From Catenovulum maritimum (GTDB lineage: Bacteria; Pseudomonadota; Gammaproteobacteria; Enterobacterales; Alteromonadaceae): 64,000 nt of DNA. The position numbers and the translations under genes were made by a program. The DNA lies in NCBI RefSeq assembly GCF_001050375.1, contig NZ_KQ130482.1:636954-700953 (forward strand), in the 5' to 3' direction. Below the pieces are notes generated by a model. That model searched no databases and was not told the DNA's origin. It saw nothing but the letters and a program-made list of their open reading frames with translations. Positions 1 through 9,764 of this stretch are shown here, piece by piece; within the stretch, counting starts at the first letter, position 1; every line of letters starts with the position of its first letter.

Positions 1-1796
1 TTTTGAGCTTTTGTACGTAAAACTTTCGTTATTGCCTTATATGCTGATGCGTAAGCTAGATTGTTGCGCTCATGCGGATCACATTGCATATCATAGAGTG
101 CCATTTCTGCTTCTTTATCTGACGCATTGACGGCCCACATAATGTCTTGACCCGCTTCGTGCGTTTCGCCTGGTTTTCCCATGAATGGGCGAATTTTCAT
201 TGAAAAGCCAAAACGTTTTGAGCGTAAGTAAACTCGATCACCGACAATTTGATTCATTTCACCCAATACATAATCTCGTTTCAATTCGGGTTTACGAATC
301 ACTTCAGCGAGGTTAAAACCATCTAAGTAGGCATTGTCTTTTTTGACATCAATGCCTGCGGCCGCATATATAGTCGGTGCAATATCAACATACTCGACAA
401 AGTCGCTGTGTATGGTATTTTTTGGAAAATATTCACCGGATGAGTCCATGACTATCATGGCGCCATGTCCAGATTTATTCCATGGTGAAAACTTGGCAGA
501 GATCCCTTGTTCACCTAAGTGCCAGCCGTGGTCGCCAACTGTTGCAATAATTAAATAAGGTCGATTTACTCTCTGGTTGTATGCTTTAAAGTCTTTTATC
601 GCTTTACCAATTAATGAATCGCCATAGGCAGTGAAAGCATAGTAGTCTTGCACCATGCGTAACTTCTCAGCAGGTGTCATGCCGTCTGTTTTCATATTTT
701 TGTAGATCTTAACTAACTGCTTAGGCAATTTTTTTAATTCGTCTTTAGAAAACTCTGGGAGTTTATACGGGAGTTTTTCGAAACGATCTTGAAACGATTT
801 AGGCGGTAATACAGGCGTGTGTGGAAAATGAAAACTTAGACTGATCATCACAGGCTTATCATCTTTTGGCCCTTCAATTTTGTCACCTAACATTGAGCTG
901 TAAGATTTATTAGCGTTATTTAGGTAATTTTGAAAAGCCTGTAAAATTTTACCATCTAAAGTCTTATCTTCTGGCATTGGACTTTCGCCTGCCAAAATTA
1001 ACGTTTGAGAACTGCGCGTATAAGAACGAATAATATCTAATTTTTTATCTATCGGATTTGGCTCAGTGGTGTACTGACCATCTTTAAAGTATTCAAATGA
1101 ATCTATCGTACCATCTGGAAAATATAAGTTTTCAGTGATCTTTATTGGTTTGTTGCTCACTTCCCAATTGTAAGTTGACTGTTTTCCCCAATCGCCAATT
1201 CCAGCTCGTTCTAAGGCATAACGTTCAACTTCATAATCGTAGATTAACGGTGAACTGCCTTGTTCGGGTGCACTTTTTATCCGTAAACCTGCTTTACCTG
1301 CTAACATGGTTTGGTAACCATTTGCGCGTAAAACTTCGGGAATAGTTGGCTTAGCCGTGTCATTTTGTTTATGCGAATATTCAAAACCATATCGACCGCT
1401 ATGATGCGGATACTGGCCAGTCGCCATAGAATAACGAGAAGGCGAACAGCCTGGCGATTGGTTATAAGCGAGCGGAAATAATACGCCTTCGGCGGCTAAT
1501 GCATCTAAATTTGGTGACTCGACATAACCCAGTTCACTTTCTTTTGTACCACGCAGGGCTAAGTTTACAGCGGCGACTGAGTCGGCGCGTTGGTCATCAG
1601 TTAAAATCCATAATATGTTAGGTTTAATTTTATTTTGGGGTAATGCTTTTGCCGCATTCATGGCAACTCGGTCAGAAGAAATGCTGTATTCATTAACGGC
1701 TGGGGTATTTGTGCTGACACAGGATATTAAGCCTACGCCTAAAAGTGAACTTGCACATATGCTCCATTTTATTTTGGTCTTAAAATTATTTGTCAT
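1..1796 (-). CDS. S1 family sulfatase, lipoprotein (3' end cut by window edge)
   Basis: Formylglycine-dependent sulfatase expected to remove sulfate esters from algal galactans outside the cytoplasm. It starts at the ATG at 1796 and stays open through position 1, so about 598 residues are visible and the C-terminus is missing. The N-terminus is a lipoprotein signal (GVGLISC). Next comes the metal-binding segment NILWILTDDQRADS. The S1 signature is SPGCSPSR, with the cysteine that matures to formylglycine at residue 117. Further conserved parts are the [14 protein letters not shown] block, GDHGWHLGEQG, and a C-terminal LYDMQCDPHERNNLAY segment. It lies 153 bp downstream of a second sulfatase on the same strand and has no promoter element of its own that I recognise, so co-transcription is likely. 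Family call is firm; the exact sulfated sugar is not known. Confidence 0.93.
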   Translation of the reverse strand, partial: MTNNFKTKIKWSICASSLLGVGLISCVSTNTPAVNEYSISSDRVAMNAAKALPQNKIKPNILWILTDDQRADSVAAVNLALRGTKESELGYVESPNLDALAAEGVLFPLAYNQSPGCSPSRYSMATGQYPHHSGRYGFEYSHKQNDTAKPTIPEVLRANGYQTMLAGKAGLRIKSAPEQGSSPLIYDYEVERYALERAGIGDWGKQSTYNWEVSNKPIKITENLYFPDGTIDSFEYFKDGQYTTEPNPIDKKLDIIRSYTRSSQTLILAGESPMPEDKTLDGKILQAFQNYLNNANKSYSSMLGDKIEGPKDDKPVMISLSFHFPHTPVLPPKSFQDRFEKLPYKLPEFSKDELKKLPKQLVKIYKNMKTDGMTPAEKLRMVQDYYAFTAYGDSLIGKAIKDFKAYNQRVNRPYLIIATVGDHGWHLGEQGISAKFSPWNKSGHGAMIVMDSSGEYFPKNTIHSDFVEYVDIAPTIYAAAGIDVKKDNAYLDGFNLAEVIRKPELKRDYVLGEMNQIVGDRVYLRSKRFGFSMKIRPFMGKPGETHEAGQDIMWAVNASDKEAEMALYDMQCDPHERNNLAYASAYKAITKVLRTKAQ

Positions 1797-1894
1797 TGTT
1801 AGTTTTACGCTTTGTTAGTTAATTTACCTGCCGCACTAAATTAAAATTATTTAATGAAGTAAATGCAGCTTGGTTTAAATATTTAGTGGGATTA

Positions 1895-1933
1895 ATTGAT
1901 TGGCGAGTAACCGAAGGCAGCTCGCCAATCAAT
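1895..1933 (-). terminator. 13-bp inverted repeat between the two sulfatases
   Basis: Perfect 13-bp arms at 1895-1907 and 1921-1933 flank a 13-nt loop, just after the stop of the frameshifted sulfatase. There is no clear T-run on the minus strand, so it may be an attenuator or an mRNA-stabilising hairpin rather than a strong terminator. Confidence 0.5.
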
Positions 1934-1949
1934 TGCTAAAGACAAATGA

Positions 1950-3877
1950 TTACTTCGGAATTAAATCAGCTGGAATATTCAATGTTTTATCATCCGCACC
2001 TTTAGCAAAATTACTGATGTGATAGCTGTTCGCTTTTGACCAGTCGGCTTCTGCACGGCCGTCACCTAATACTATGTTGCCGAGTTTTTGTCTAAACCAG
2101 CCTGCAAGTGCTTTATATTCTTCATCGTATGCTAGATTGTTACGCTCAAGTGGATCTTTGGCTAGATCGTACAGGCTCATTTCCACTTTTTTGGCCGGTG
2201 CAACTAATGCCCATTTTAAATCTTTACCTAGCTGCTTTTCATTGACCCAATTGTTGAAAGGTCGGGTACGCATAGAAAACCTAAACCTGTCTGTATGTAA
2301 ATAAGCTCTAGGGCCAGAAATTACATTAACTTCACCTAAAATATAGTCTCGTTTGGGTAAATTTTCGCTGTACACGTCAAACAAGTTTAAGCCATCTAGG
2401 TAGCTATACTTCTCTTGATAAACATCGTCACCTGCGGCTGTTAAAATGGTTGGTGCAAAGTCGACAAACTCGACTAAATCTTTATATACTCCGCCTGCCG
2501 GTACTATGCTTTTGTCCGATGAAACAACTAAAATGGCATTAGCGACAGATTGCTTCCATGGTCCAAATTTAGCTTCCATACCTTGTTCACCTAAATGCCA
2601 ACTGTGATCCCCAATTGCAAATACAATTAAGTATTCTTGATTGTTTTCAATACTATACTTTTTAAATGCATCGACTGCTTCACCAATGAGAGCATCGCCA
2701 TATGCAGTAAAGGCGTAATAATCTTGAATAGCTTGTTGTTTTTGTTCATAGGTCATTTCATCAATTTTACCTGCTGTGTAAATCCGACGAAGTTGTTCGG
2801 GTAATTTATTAAGCTCTGATTTTTCAAATTTAGGAATGTCATAGACCTTATTTTTAAATCTATCTCTAAATGATTTTGGCGGTAAAACGGGTGTATGAGG
2901 TAGGTGGAAACCTAAGTTTAAAAATTGAGGTTTGCTGGTATCTGCACCTTTAGCATCTTTTCCCCAAGTGGTTTTGAAATTTTTATTGGCGTTGGCTAAA
3001 TAGTGTTTAAATTCTTTAACTATGTAGGCATCAACGGTTTCACCTGCAGGTTGCGGATTGACACCGCCCAAAATTAAATTTTTATTGCCACGTGTATAAG
3101 CACGCAGTATGTCAAACTCTTGGTTTACGCTTTCAATAGCCGTTAAATCTTGTTGAGTTAATTCCGCTTTATGTCTTTCAAGGAAATATTGTTTTTTGCG
3201 TCCATCTGGGTACAAAACAGTTTCAACTGTACCTTGTTTATTAGGTTGTTTATTCCAATCGTATAAAACTTTGGTAAAGAGATCGCCTTTACCATTTTTT
3301 TGTAAGTCATGTTTAAAATGAACTTGGTAGTCGTATAAGTTAGCATCATTGAAACCTTGCCCTGGGCCCCATTTAAATATATAGCTGTCTTCTTTACCAA
3401 AAGTTGCGGTTTGATAACCCAATTCGCGAACCGATTGTGATACGGTTGGTTTGATAAAGTCAGGATTTTGATGAGTTAATTCGAAAGCATAATGGCCGTT
3501 TCTAAACGGATAGCGGCCTGATAACATTGAACCGCGAGAAGGTCCACATACTGGTGCTTGGTTAAAAGCATTGGTATAAAACACGCCTTCAGAGGCTAAC
3601 TTATCAATATTAGGAGATTCGACATAACCTAATGGGCTATTTTTTGTCCATAAACTAATTGGTTATAATAGCTGACTGAATCGGGACGTTGGTCGTCGGT
3701 AATAATCCAGAGTATATTTGGTTGCGACTTAAATTTAGCGGACTCTTTCTGAGGCTTAAAAATCTTTTTGTATGCGATAGGTGCTTGGTGAGTGCTTGGG
3801 GCGCTACAACTTGCTAACGTTAATGGAATTAAACATGCTGCCAACCAGGTTTGACTCGAAAGTAAACTCAACTTCAT
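1950..3877 (-). pseudogene. S1 family sulfatase, lipoprotein, broken by a one-base frameshift
   Basis: A second S1 sulfatase, split in this sequence into two reading frames. The first part (3877 to 3629) carries a lipoprotein signal ending TLASC and the [14 protein letters not shown] metal motif, then hits a stop after VYGQKIAH. The second part (open to 1950) carries the signature [33 protein letters not shown] and the C-terminal [16 protein letters not shown]. Adding one A to the six-A run at 3640-3645 (minus-strand sense) joins them as [13 protein letters not shown], the sequence seen in the sulfatase at 39285. The corrected product would be about 643 residues. A good ECF-type promoter lies 37 bp upstream of the ATG. 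Either this is a sequencing error in a homopolymer or a recent inactivation; otherwise the gene looks intact. Confidence 0.9.
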
Positions 3878-3913
3878 AGTTATTTTCTCTTAGTTTATTG
3901 TCTATATTTACTT

Positions 3914-3940
3914 ATTGGTCATAAAACAAAAAATTGACAC
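3914..3940 (-). promoter_or_regulatory. Candidate ECF sigma promoter of the sulfatase genes
   Basis: On the minus strand GTGTCA (3940-3935) is followed after 15 nt by ACCAAT (3919-3914), 37 bp before the sulfatase ATG at 3877. The same two boxes with the same spacing occur at 6550-6576, 30455-30481, 39219-39245 and 43551-43577. Confidence 0.7.
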
Positions 3941-3995
3941 AAATAATTGTATTTTGTTTACAATTATTTTGAGAGGAGTAATAAGTATTTGGAGA

Positions 3996-4028
3996 ACATA
4001 ACTGGCAAGGGCTATTTACCAGTTATGT
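3996..4028 (-). terminator. Hairpin after the FecR/CBM gene
   Basis: Arms ACATAACTGG (3996-4005) and CCAGTTATGT (4019-4028) with a 13-nt loop lie 10 bp past the FecR stop codon, between it and the sulfatase promoter. This suggests that the sigma/FecR and sulfatase units are separate transcripts. Confidence 0.55.
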
Positions 4029-4037
4029 TTTAGCTAC

Positions 4038-5939
4038 CTATTCGCTTGGTATAGCGGACAACTCAAAGTTATCGAAATGAACGACAGCACCTTCTTTCAT
4101 TAATATTTTCATCTCGAATTTTCCGTTTTCTGGTATTTTTTCTGCAGGTATTTCAATTCGCACTCTAATTAGGCCATCATCATCTACCCAATAAATACCA
4201 CGTTGATAACCGTAGCCTGCCCATTCTGGGGTGTAATAAATACCACCTGTACTGGGTACTTGCCTGAGCGCTGCTTTGCCTTCTATCACTCGCAAATCGT
4301 AAGCAAATAAATAATCCGTTTTATTATTGAGTTTATTCGTTTTAAAAGCATCGCTGGTAAATTTTATATGCATTTCACCCGTTGTGCTGTTGGCATATAA
4401 ACCATAGTTCCCTTCTATGGCAGCTTCTTCTGTTACTTGTAATATGGCAAAATTTTCTTGGCCTATTTCGCGCTGTATTGTTAAGCCTGTACCTAATACA
4501 CCGTCTTCAAATCCTCTGGTTTGCTCTTTGATAAAGTTTTCAGTCGGCAATATTTCTATCAGCTCAACGTTATCTAAATACCATTCTTCGTTAGGAGTCC
4601 AAAACGCAATTTCTACGAAGGTATGTGTATCTGGCCAATCTTGACCATGGATTACTTTTTCATGGTGTTGCCATGTATTGTCTTTTGGCATTCTAAACCA
4701 TGGGCCATGCGCTGTTGTTTGATACTTAGCGTTAAAACTGTTGTTAAACCGGGTGTAGCCTATGGCGGATTCAGCATTGTCCGTAAGGCGTTTAATGTCG
4801 TAACTGAGTTTATATTGTTTATGCTTTTTGACAAAACCGGCAGGTAAATAGGAATGTTTTATTTTTATAAACACCGGGCCTGAGTCCATCGTGCTTATGT
4901 GCAAGCCATAATTTCCTGATTTAGCCGCTTCAGGTTTAACTTCGGCATAGCCTAAACTCGTTACGTCTATTAACCAGTGGGTTAAATCCCCTGTTTCAAA
5001 ACCCATATTAAGGCCACTAACTATATTTACTGGCGTCAGTTTGTTTGTTTCTTCTCTAGGTTTTGCTTCTTGTGGTAATGCATGCCCTGAAGGTACTATT
5101 GTTTTGCTTTTGAACCTTTGCGTTTCATTGCTAGCTCGCTTATGTGTGCCGTCCAGTGAAGCTGATGTTTCAACTAACCCTTGGGCGTTAATCGTTAAAG
5201 AAAAAGGCAAATTGGGCTGACGATAAATAGGTGTGAAATCGGTTGTATCAGTAGCAGCTAAAGTTGAATTTTGATCATCTGTTACTTGTGCAACGACATA
5301 ATTTCCGTTTGCAGTACTAATGTAAAACTCTGACGATTTTGCGGCTAAATCAATGGTTAATTGCCCCTGAATAATCTCTATACGCTGTACATCATGAATG
5401 TTCAGGTGCGTTGGTGAACTTGCTGTAATTTTATTGCCATTGGTAAATTGTATATGTGCTTTACCACTGAGCATTTGAAAAGGACCCGGAGATAATTGAA
5501 ATGTTTCTATATCTGATAATTCCGAATCACCGGATGTTTTAGTATATTGTACAGTTGCAAACGCTTGAGCGGTTTCTGTATCTGTAAAAAATACTAATGT
5601 ACATAATAAAAGACTGGCTGCAACGGATATAGCTTCAAACCAATAATGTTTCTTTTGTTGTTTGTTGTTATCGCGATCACTTGGATTAATCTGACTAACA
5701 TTATCAGAAGTGGTTTGTTCGGGGTTATTTTGTTCTAACTTGATGCGCTCCATTATGCCATCGGCAAAAGCGTTAGCATTATCGTCTTTGAGTTTTAATT
5801 GCATTAGTCTATGGGTTAGTACCTGACGCGCTGACCTTTGTTTAAACTCGGGATCTTTTGACCATTCGTGTCGCAGTTCAGCTCTATTATCTTCACCTGC
5901 AATAAAGCGAGCTAAAAGTTCGTCTTGGTACTTGTTCAT
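4038..5939 (-). CDS. FecR-like anti-sigma factor with C-terminal carbohydrate-binding-like domains
   Basis: Predicted inner-membrane anti-sigma factor (633 aa) partnered with the ECF sigma factor directly upstream; the two overlap as ATGA at 5936-5939. Residues 1-100 are the cytoplasmic, sigma-binding-type region (LLARFIAGEDNRAEL). One membrane segment lies near residues 103-120. A FecR-like beta domain, rather divergent, spans about 145-220. After a Thr/Ser/Lys-rich linker come two beta-sandwich modules of CBM4/9 style, each opening with a GFE-G-L motif (GFETGDLTHW near 310, GFEDGVLGTG near 473). The outer half therefore looks built to bind a glycan. The family's usual FecR lacks such modules. 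Inference: it holds the sigma factor until an algal oligosaccharide binds outside. No TonB receptor with a signalling extension is nearby, unlike classical FecR systems. Confidence 0.82.
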   Translation of the reverse strand: MNKYQDELLARFIAGEDNRAELRHEWSKDPEFKQRSARQVLTHRLMQLKLKDDNANAFADGIMERIKLEQNNPEQTTSDNVSQINPSDRDNNKQQKKHYWFEAISVAASLLLCTLVFFTDTETAQAFATVQYTKTSGDSELSDIETFQLSPGPFQMLSGKAHIQFTNGNKITASSPTHLNIHDVQRIEIIQGQLTIDLAAKSSEFYISTANGNYVVAQVTDDQNSTLAATDTTDFTPIYRQPNLPFSLTINAQGLVETSASLDGTHKRASNETQRFKSKTIVPSGHALPQEAKPREETNKLTPVNIVSGLNMGFETGDLTHWLIDVTSLGYAEVKPEAAKSGNYGLHISTMDSGPVFIKIKHSYLPAGFVKKHKQYKLSYDIKRLTDNAESAIGYTRFNNSFNAKYQTTAHGPWFRMPKDNTWQHHEKVIHGQDWPDTHTFVEIAFWTPNEEWYLDNVELIEILPTENFIKEQTRGFEDGVLGTGLTIQREIGQENFAILQVTEEAAIEGNYGLYANSTTGEMHIKFTSDAFKTNKLNNKTDYLFAYDLRVIEGKAALRQVPSTGGIYYTPEWAGYGYQRGIYWVDDDGLIRVRIEIPAEKIPENGKFEMKILMKEGAVVHFDNFELSAIPSE

Positions 5940-6499
5940 GCCATTGTCCCGGTTAGACGTTTATCTATACAGTTGCGTAATTTTTCGCGTATTCTATGCA
6001 AGCGCATTGTCATTGCGGAATGCTTCACCTGATGTATTTTTGTTAGCTCATCTACTGTGTAGCCTTCTGTATAATGCTGCTTAATCAATTTATGAAATTT
6101 ATCATCTACTTTTTCTAAACATTGTTCGAGCGCTACTAACATTGAGTTTTCATCTTGATTGCTTAGTTTATTTTCAATTTCATCAGATAAAATCTCTTCA
6201 AAATCACTGATATCAGAATTTAAGTGGGCGTTAGAACGACGGTAAAAATCTTTTAATTGATTTAATGCTATACCTTTTATCCAAGGACTAAATGCTCTGC
6301 TGTTATCAAAGTCTTTTAGTTTTCTATGCGCAATGATAAAAGCCTCTTGCGCTAAATCGTCGGCATCAATTATGTGTTGCATTCGCACGGCTAAAAAAGC
6401 TCTGACATCATCTTGATATTTCATAATAATTTGTGCGAAAGCTGCATTATCTCCGTTTTGTGCCTTAGCAATTGTTTTTCTTTCATCGTCCGAATTCAA
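5936..6499 (-). CDS. ECF RNA polymerase sigma factor (sulfatase-side copy)
   Basis: Sigma-70 family ECF factor of about 187 aa. Region 2 holds DADDLAQEAFIIAHRKL and the FSPWIKGIALN segment; region 4 holds YTVDELTKIHQVKHSAMTMR with RIREKLRNCI. This resembles the sigma type found beside FecR/LamG proteins in Planctomycetes and Verrucomicrobia. The open frame extends to a TTG at 6511, but TTG at 6499 gives MNSDDERK, which matches the start of the paralogue at 37045 (MQDDSHL) and has GGGGTGG upstream, so I prefer it. It overlaps the anti-sigma gene by 4 bp. An element with the shared GTGTCA/ACCAAT boxes sits upstream, which suggests positive autoregulation. Identity as an ECF sigma factor is firm; the exact start is not. 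Confidence 0.88.
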   Translation of the reverse strand: MNSDDERKTIAKAQNGDNAAFAQIIMKYQDDVRAFLAVRMQHIIDADDLAQEAFIIAHRKLKDFDNSRAFSPWIKGIALNQLKDFYRRSNAHLNSDISDFEEILSDEIENKLSNQDENSMLVALEQCLEKVDDKFHKLIKQHYTEGYTVDELTKIHQVKHSAMTMRLHRIREKLRNCIDKRLTGTMA

Positions 6500-6549
6500 A
6501 GACCACCCCAATCGACAATTTGAGAAATTTGTTCGTGTTTAACATTTAT

Positions 6550-6576
6550 ATTGGTAAAAAAATTGGGTTTTGACAC
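6550..6576 (-). promoter_or_regulatory. Candidate ECF promoter of the sigma/FecR operon (autoregulatory)
   Basis: Minus-strand GTGTCA (6576-6571), 15-nt spacer, then ACCAAT (6555-6550), about 50 bp ahead of the sigma start. Identical spacing to the four other copies in the window. Confidence 0.68.
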
Positions 6577-6808
6577 ATTTATTTTTAACTATTATGCAAA
6601 TAATCAAATAACTTCAATCCATGATGTAAGTGGCAGACTAATTTTTAAGTTTTTACAATTATTTCAGGAGCTTCACAGACAGCTAACTTCTGTGGTGTAT
6701 CATCTTAAAAGTTGCTTACATTTGTGCAATGATACGCCTTAAATTGAACTGTCTTTGATAGCTCTGATACTCGCAATTTATATTGATTTAGCGCTAGATG
6801 TTGAACCA

Positions 6809-6849
6809 AAAAAATCCTATACAAGCAGTTGCTTATAATAGGATTTTTT
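6809..6849. terminator. Bidirectional-looking terminator after GH50-1
   Basis: Arms AAAAAATCCTAT (6809-6820) and ATAGGATTTTTT (6838-6849), with a smaller inner AAGCA/TGCTT pairing, follow the GH50 stop on the minus strand. The A- and T-rich ends give a U-tract on either strand. Confidence 0.75.
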
Positions 6850-6880
6850 GGGCTTAAGTTTTACGAAAAACCTTACTTAA

Positions 6881-9220
6881 CTATTTTTTGTAAGCAGGAG
6901 CATCGAATTCGCCTTTAAAGCGTTTTTCATACACAGTCGACATAAATGATTTAATTGCATCTACCATTTCAGGGTATGGAATGTCAGTACTAGATACAAA
7001 ACCAACATTGTATGGTTCGCCATCAAATGCTCGGCCTGTCAGTGGCGAGTCTATATACTGGAACCAATGCGCACCAACCATATTAGGGTGAGCAGCAACA
7101 CTGGTAATGTAATCTAAATACATTTGTGCTCTGTCTTTATGGTCGTGAGCTTGTACTAAGCCTGCATGGAATACACCAGTATCGGTTGTTGAACCAATAT
7201 GGAATTCACCAATCGCAACAGGTAAGTCAAACTCGGTTAAAAAGCCCCATTCTTCAGGCTGTACACCTTCTTCATAAATATTGAATGACAATACATCAGA
7301 GTATTTAACCGAGGCTTTAATCGTCTCTTTTGGCATACCAAAGTTCGCCATACGTGCGCCCATATATAAATGGTTTGGCAAAGCTTCAGCTAAGGTATCG
7401 TGGACCACTTTAAAGTAACGATCTGACAAGGCTTCAAGCATGTAAGATAAATCAGCAACGGCTTCAGTTGAGAACGGCGCTTCTAAATGCACACCTTGTT
7501 CAATACTAGCCCAGTTTTCAGCTTTAAAATTCCAAGCTGAGTTTAGCTTTTTAATGTCTCCATATTTACCTTTTAAGTAATCTGTGAAGAAAGTTTTAGC
7601 AGGGCTGTCAGCGTTGTTAACGGTTAATGTTGCTAAAATCACCCCATATTTTTGTTCAACTGTACCTTCTGGTAATCCCCAGCTTTTTTCATTATCGACG
7701 AAAATACCTGCACACCAAGGTGAACCTTTGATTTCTTCAGCGATGACATCAATCGTAATTTTTGCGCGTCGGACAAACTCAGGATCGAAAGGATCTGGAA
7801 GTGGCGCCCAAACGTCGTGTTCAGATTTTAGGGTTTTAAAATCACCAATAATCCAACCATTGGCAAAATATGGCACTTGCTCGTTAGGATAAAATGCTGG
7901 ATCAACCCAGTTACCAAAAGAGGTAAAACCCCAATTGTTCATACGATCCAAGGTGACTTGTTGCCAAGTTTCTTCAAAATTTTCACCGTAGCGTCTTTCT
8001 AAATTTGCTCGATAAAAACTAAAGGTTTCACCTGAAGTTAATGGCCCTTTGTGTACTTCACGGCGGTAGCTATAGTGTTTAGCCATAGGGTTGTCATAAC
8101 TTGGCAACCAGTTAAACATATCATTACGTAAATCAGACGCAATATAACGTGTTTTTCTGACTTCATCAGAAACTTCTACTATGCCCATTGAATCTTCTGG
8201 CGTTACACGACTTGGGTCAATATAACGAACTGAATCATCTTTAAAATCAACACCGGTTAAAGTTGTTAAATTAGCCATGCGTACATTAGCCGGACCGTGT
8301 GAGAAGAATATATGTCCTTCTGGATCAACCATCCACCAACGGCCATCAATTTTCTCAGTTCTAAAATAACCAGTCGCTTTCAGTTTAGGACCATCTTTCC
8401 AGCCGCCGTATTTAGAGCGATTAGCCATTAGCCCGCCTTGAGCTAACTCTGCTAACTCTTTGTTAGCCACTTGCTTTAGTTCTTCGACAGATGAAACTTT
8501 TATTGGAAAATCTTGTTTAGCATTTTGACCAAACTCATCCGCTAAACCTAGGAGATAACTATCATCGTATTCGGGATTCTTACGCAACCTTAAATTTGAA
8601 ACTTCTATTTGTTTGTCATGTAAGTTACCCCTAACAAAAAGTGCGACTTCAGTAATGCGACTCAAATCGAGCTTTTTACCGAAACGGGTAACAAACATTT
8701 CTTCATCTGTTTTCCAAGGATATGGTTTTTCACGTACACCTGCATTGGTGTCGTTAAACTTACCTTTAATTATTGAAAAGTATGTACCTTGTTCACCAGC
8801 GGCTAAATTTGCGGTTCTATTTAAAGAACGCGCTCGGCTACCAGTAATTTCCATATCTTCTTTAACACCGGCTTCATCCGTTAATGATAAATAGACTTGG
8901 ATGGACTCATTGGATAAATTTTTAATATCAACGGCTAAGTTAAATTCATCAAATTTGGACCAATCCCAAGGTTTTTCCGGATGAAATTTCACAGAAGGAC
9001 GGTAGTGGTCGCTCTGATAGCTGACCTTAACAGATTTGTCTTCTAGTTGAGTTTGGGCACCCCAATTAGCAATTTCAACACCGCTGCTTTTAGAACCATT
9101 CCAAATAACCGCAAGTGGTGTGTCGGTTGTTAATGCTGGATTTTGAGTTTGTGAACTATTATTGTCACAAGCTGTTAGCAGTATTGCAGACAAAACGGCT
9201 GCAATGGGAAGTTTACGCAT
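6881..9220 (-). CDS. GH50 beta-agarase, lipoprotein (copy 1)
   Basis: Exo-type beta-agarase of family GH50, expected to cut neoagaro-oligosaccharides to neoagarobiose. The first ATG is at 9232, but the ATG at 9220 has GAGG six bases upstream and gives a clean lipoprotein signal ending ILLTAC, so I use it (779 aa). An N-terminal CBM-like beta sandwich (about 35-230) precedes the TIM barrel, which begins around WWMVDPEGHIFFSHG. Family hallmarks are NWGFTSFGNWVDPAFY, YFANGWIIGDFK, the acid/base in FVDNEKSWG (E511), the nucleophile in IGEFHIG (E672) and HWFQYIDSPLTGRAFDGE. The 161-residue gap between the two glutamates matches that in Saccharophagus Aga50D (E534/E695). It lacks the ECF promoter element seen before GH50-2. 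It probably sits in the outer membrane. Confidence 0.95.
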   Translation of the reverse strand: MRKLPIAAVLSAILLTACDNNSSQTQNPALTTDTPLAVIWNGSKSSGVEIANWGAQTQLEDKSVKVSYQSDHYRPSVKFHPEKPWDWSKFDEFNLAVDIKNLSNESIQVYLSLTDEAGVKEDMEITGSRARSLNRTANLAAGEQGTYFSIIKGKFNDTNAGVREKPYPWKTDEEMFVTRFGKKLDLSRITEVALFVRGNLHDKQIEVSNLRLRKNPEYDDSYLLGLADEFGQNAKQDFPIKVSSVEELKQVANKELAELAQGGLMANRSKYGGWKDGPKLKATGYFRTEKIDGRWWMVDPEGHIFFSHGPANVRMANLTTLTGVDFKDDSVRYIDPSRVTPEDSMGIVEVSDEVRKTRYIASDLRNDMFNWLPSYDNPMAKHYSYRREVHKGPLTSGETFSFYRANLERRYGENFEETWQQVTLDRMNNWGFTSFGNWVDPAFYPNEQVPYFANGWIIGDFKTLKSEHDVWAPLPDPFDPEFVRRAKITIDVIAEEIKGSPWCAGIFVDNEKSWGLPEGTVEQKYGVILATLTVNNADSPAKTFFTDYLKGKYGDIKKLNSAWNFKAENWASIEQGVHLEAPFSTEAVADLSYMLEALSDRYFKVVHDTLAEALPNHLYMGARMANFGMPKETIKASVKYSDVLSFNIYEEGVQPEEWGFLTEFDLPVAIGEFHIGSTTDTGVFHAGLVQAHDHKDRAQMYLDYITSVAAHPNMVGAHWFQYIDSPLTGRAFDGEPYNVGFVSSTDIPYPEMVDAIKSFMSTVYEKRFKGEFDAPAYKK

Positions 9221-9350
9221 TTTGGACCTCATTTAATCTATTTTGTTTTAAATTTATTAGGGATTGATAACTTCCTAGCTATGCTGTTTGTAAAATCATT
9301 TACAAACACCTAAAGGATACATTTACTTTTCATTAACCCTTTTTGTTAAG

Positions 9351-9367
9351 TGTTCATTGTAAACAAT
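9351..9367. promoter_or_regulatory. Putative operator shared with GH86
   Basis: TGTTCATTGTAAACAAT contains the near-palindrome ATTGTAAACAAT. The same 17-bp pattern, with TT for AA in the centre, occurs upstream of the GH86 gene at 17813-17829, in the same orientation relative to the gene. It is a candidate site for a common regulator of the two agarases. Confidence 0.45.
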
Positions 9368-9764
9368 TTTTCTTGGTTGTGTTGTAAAAATTTTATCTAT
9401 TTGTTTTAAAATAGGTTAAGTATATTTGTTATCTGAATTTTTTGATGTTTTATGGAAAAGTTAAATTAATTGTAAGCAGACCCTTGCAGGCATAGATAAT
9501 ATTGTTAGCCGTTAGCTATATAGTTGTCAGTGATAAGCAGAGATATAAGCAATGATAAACAAACTGGGCATTGAGATTGATGATTTAAAGGCGGAAGGTG
9601 TTATGTCATAGGAATGAATAAAATGTCACGGCGTGAAGGGCACTTATCAGAAGTATCTTATGTTTAAGTCTGCTCCTAGAACCTAGAGGCTTTATCTATT
9701 AAAGTGACAAAATCATTTGTAGCGAATATCTTCACGGTACAACAAAAGATATACTAGTGAAGCC

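Noticed and set aside
7584-7892. 102-codon plus-strand open frame inside GH50-1
   Set aside because: It is antisense to a well-supported catalytic domain and has no motif or ribosome-binding site; a shadow of the real gene.
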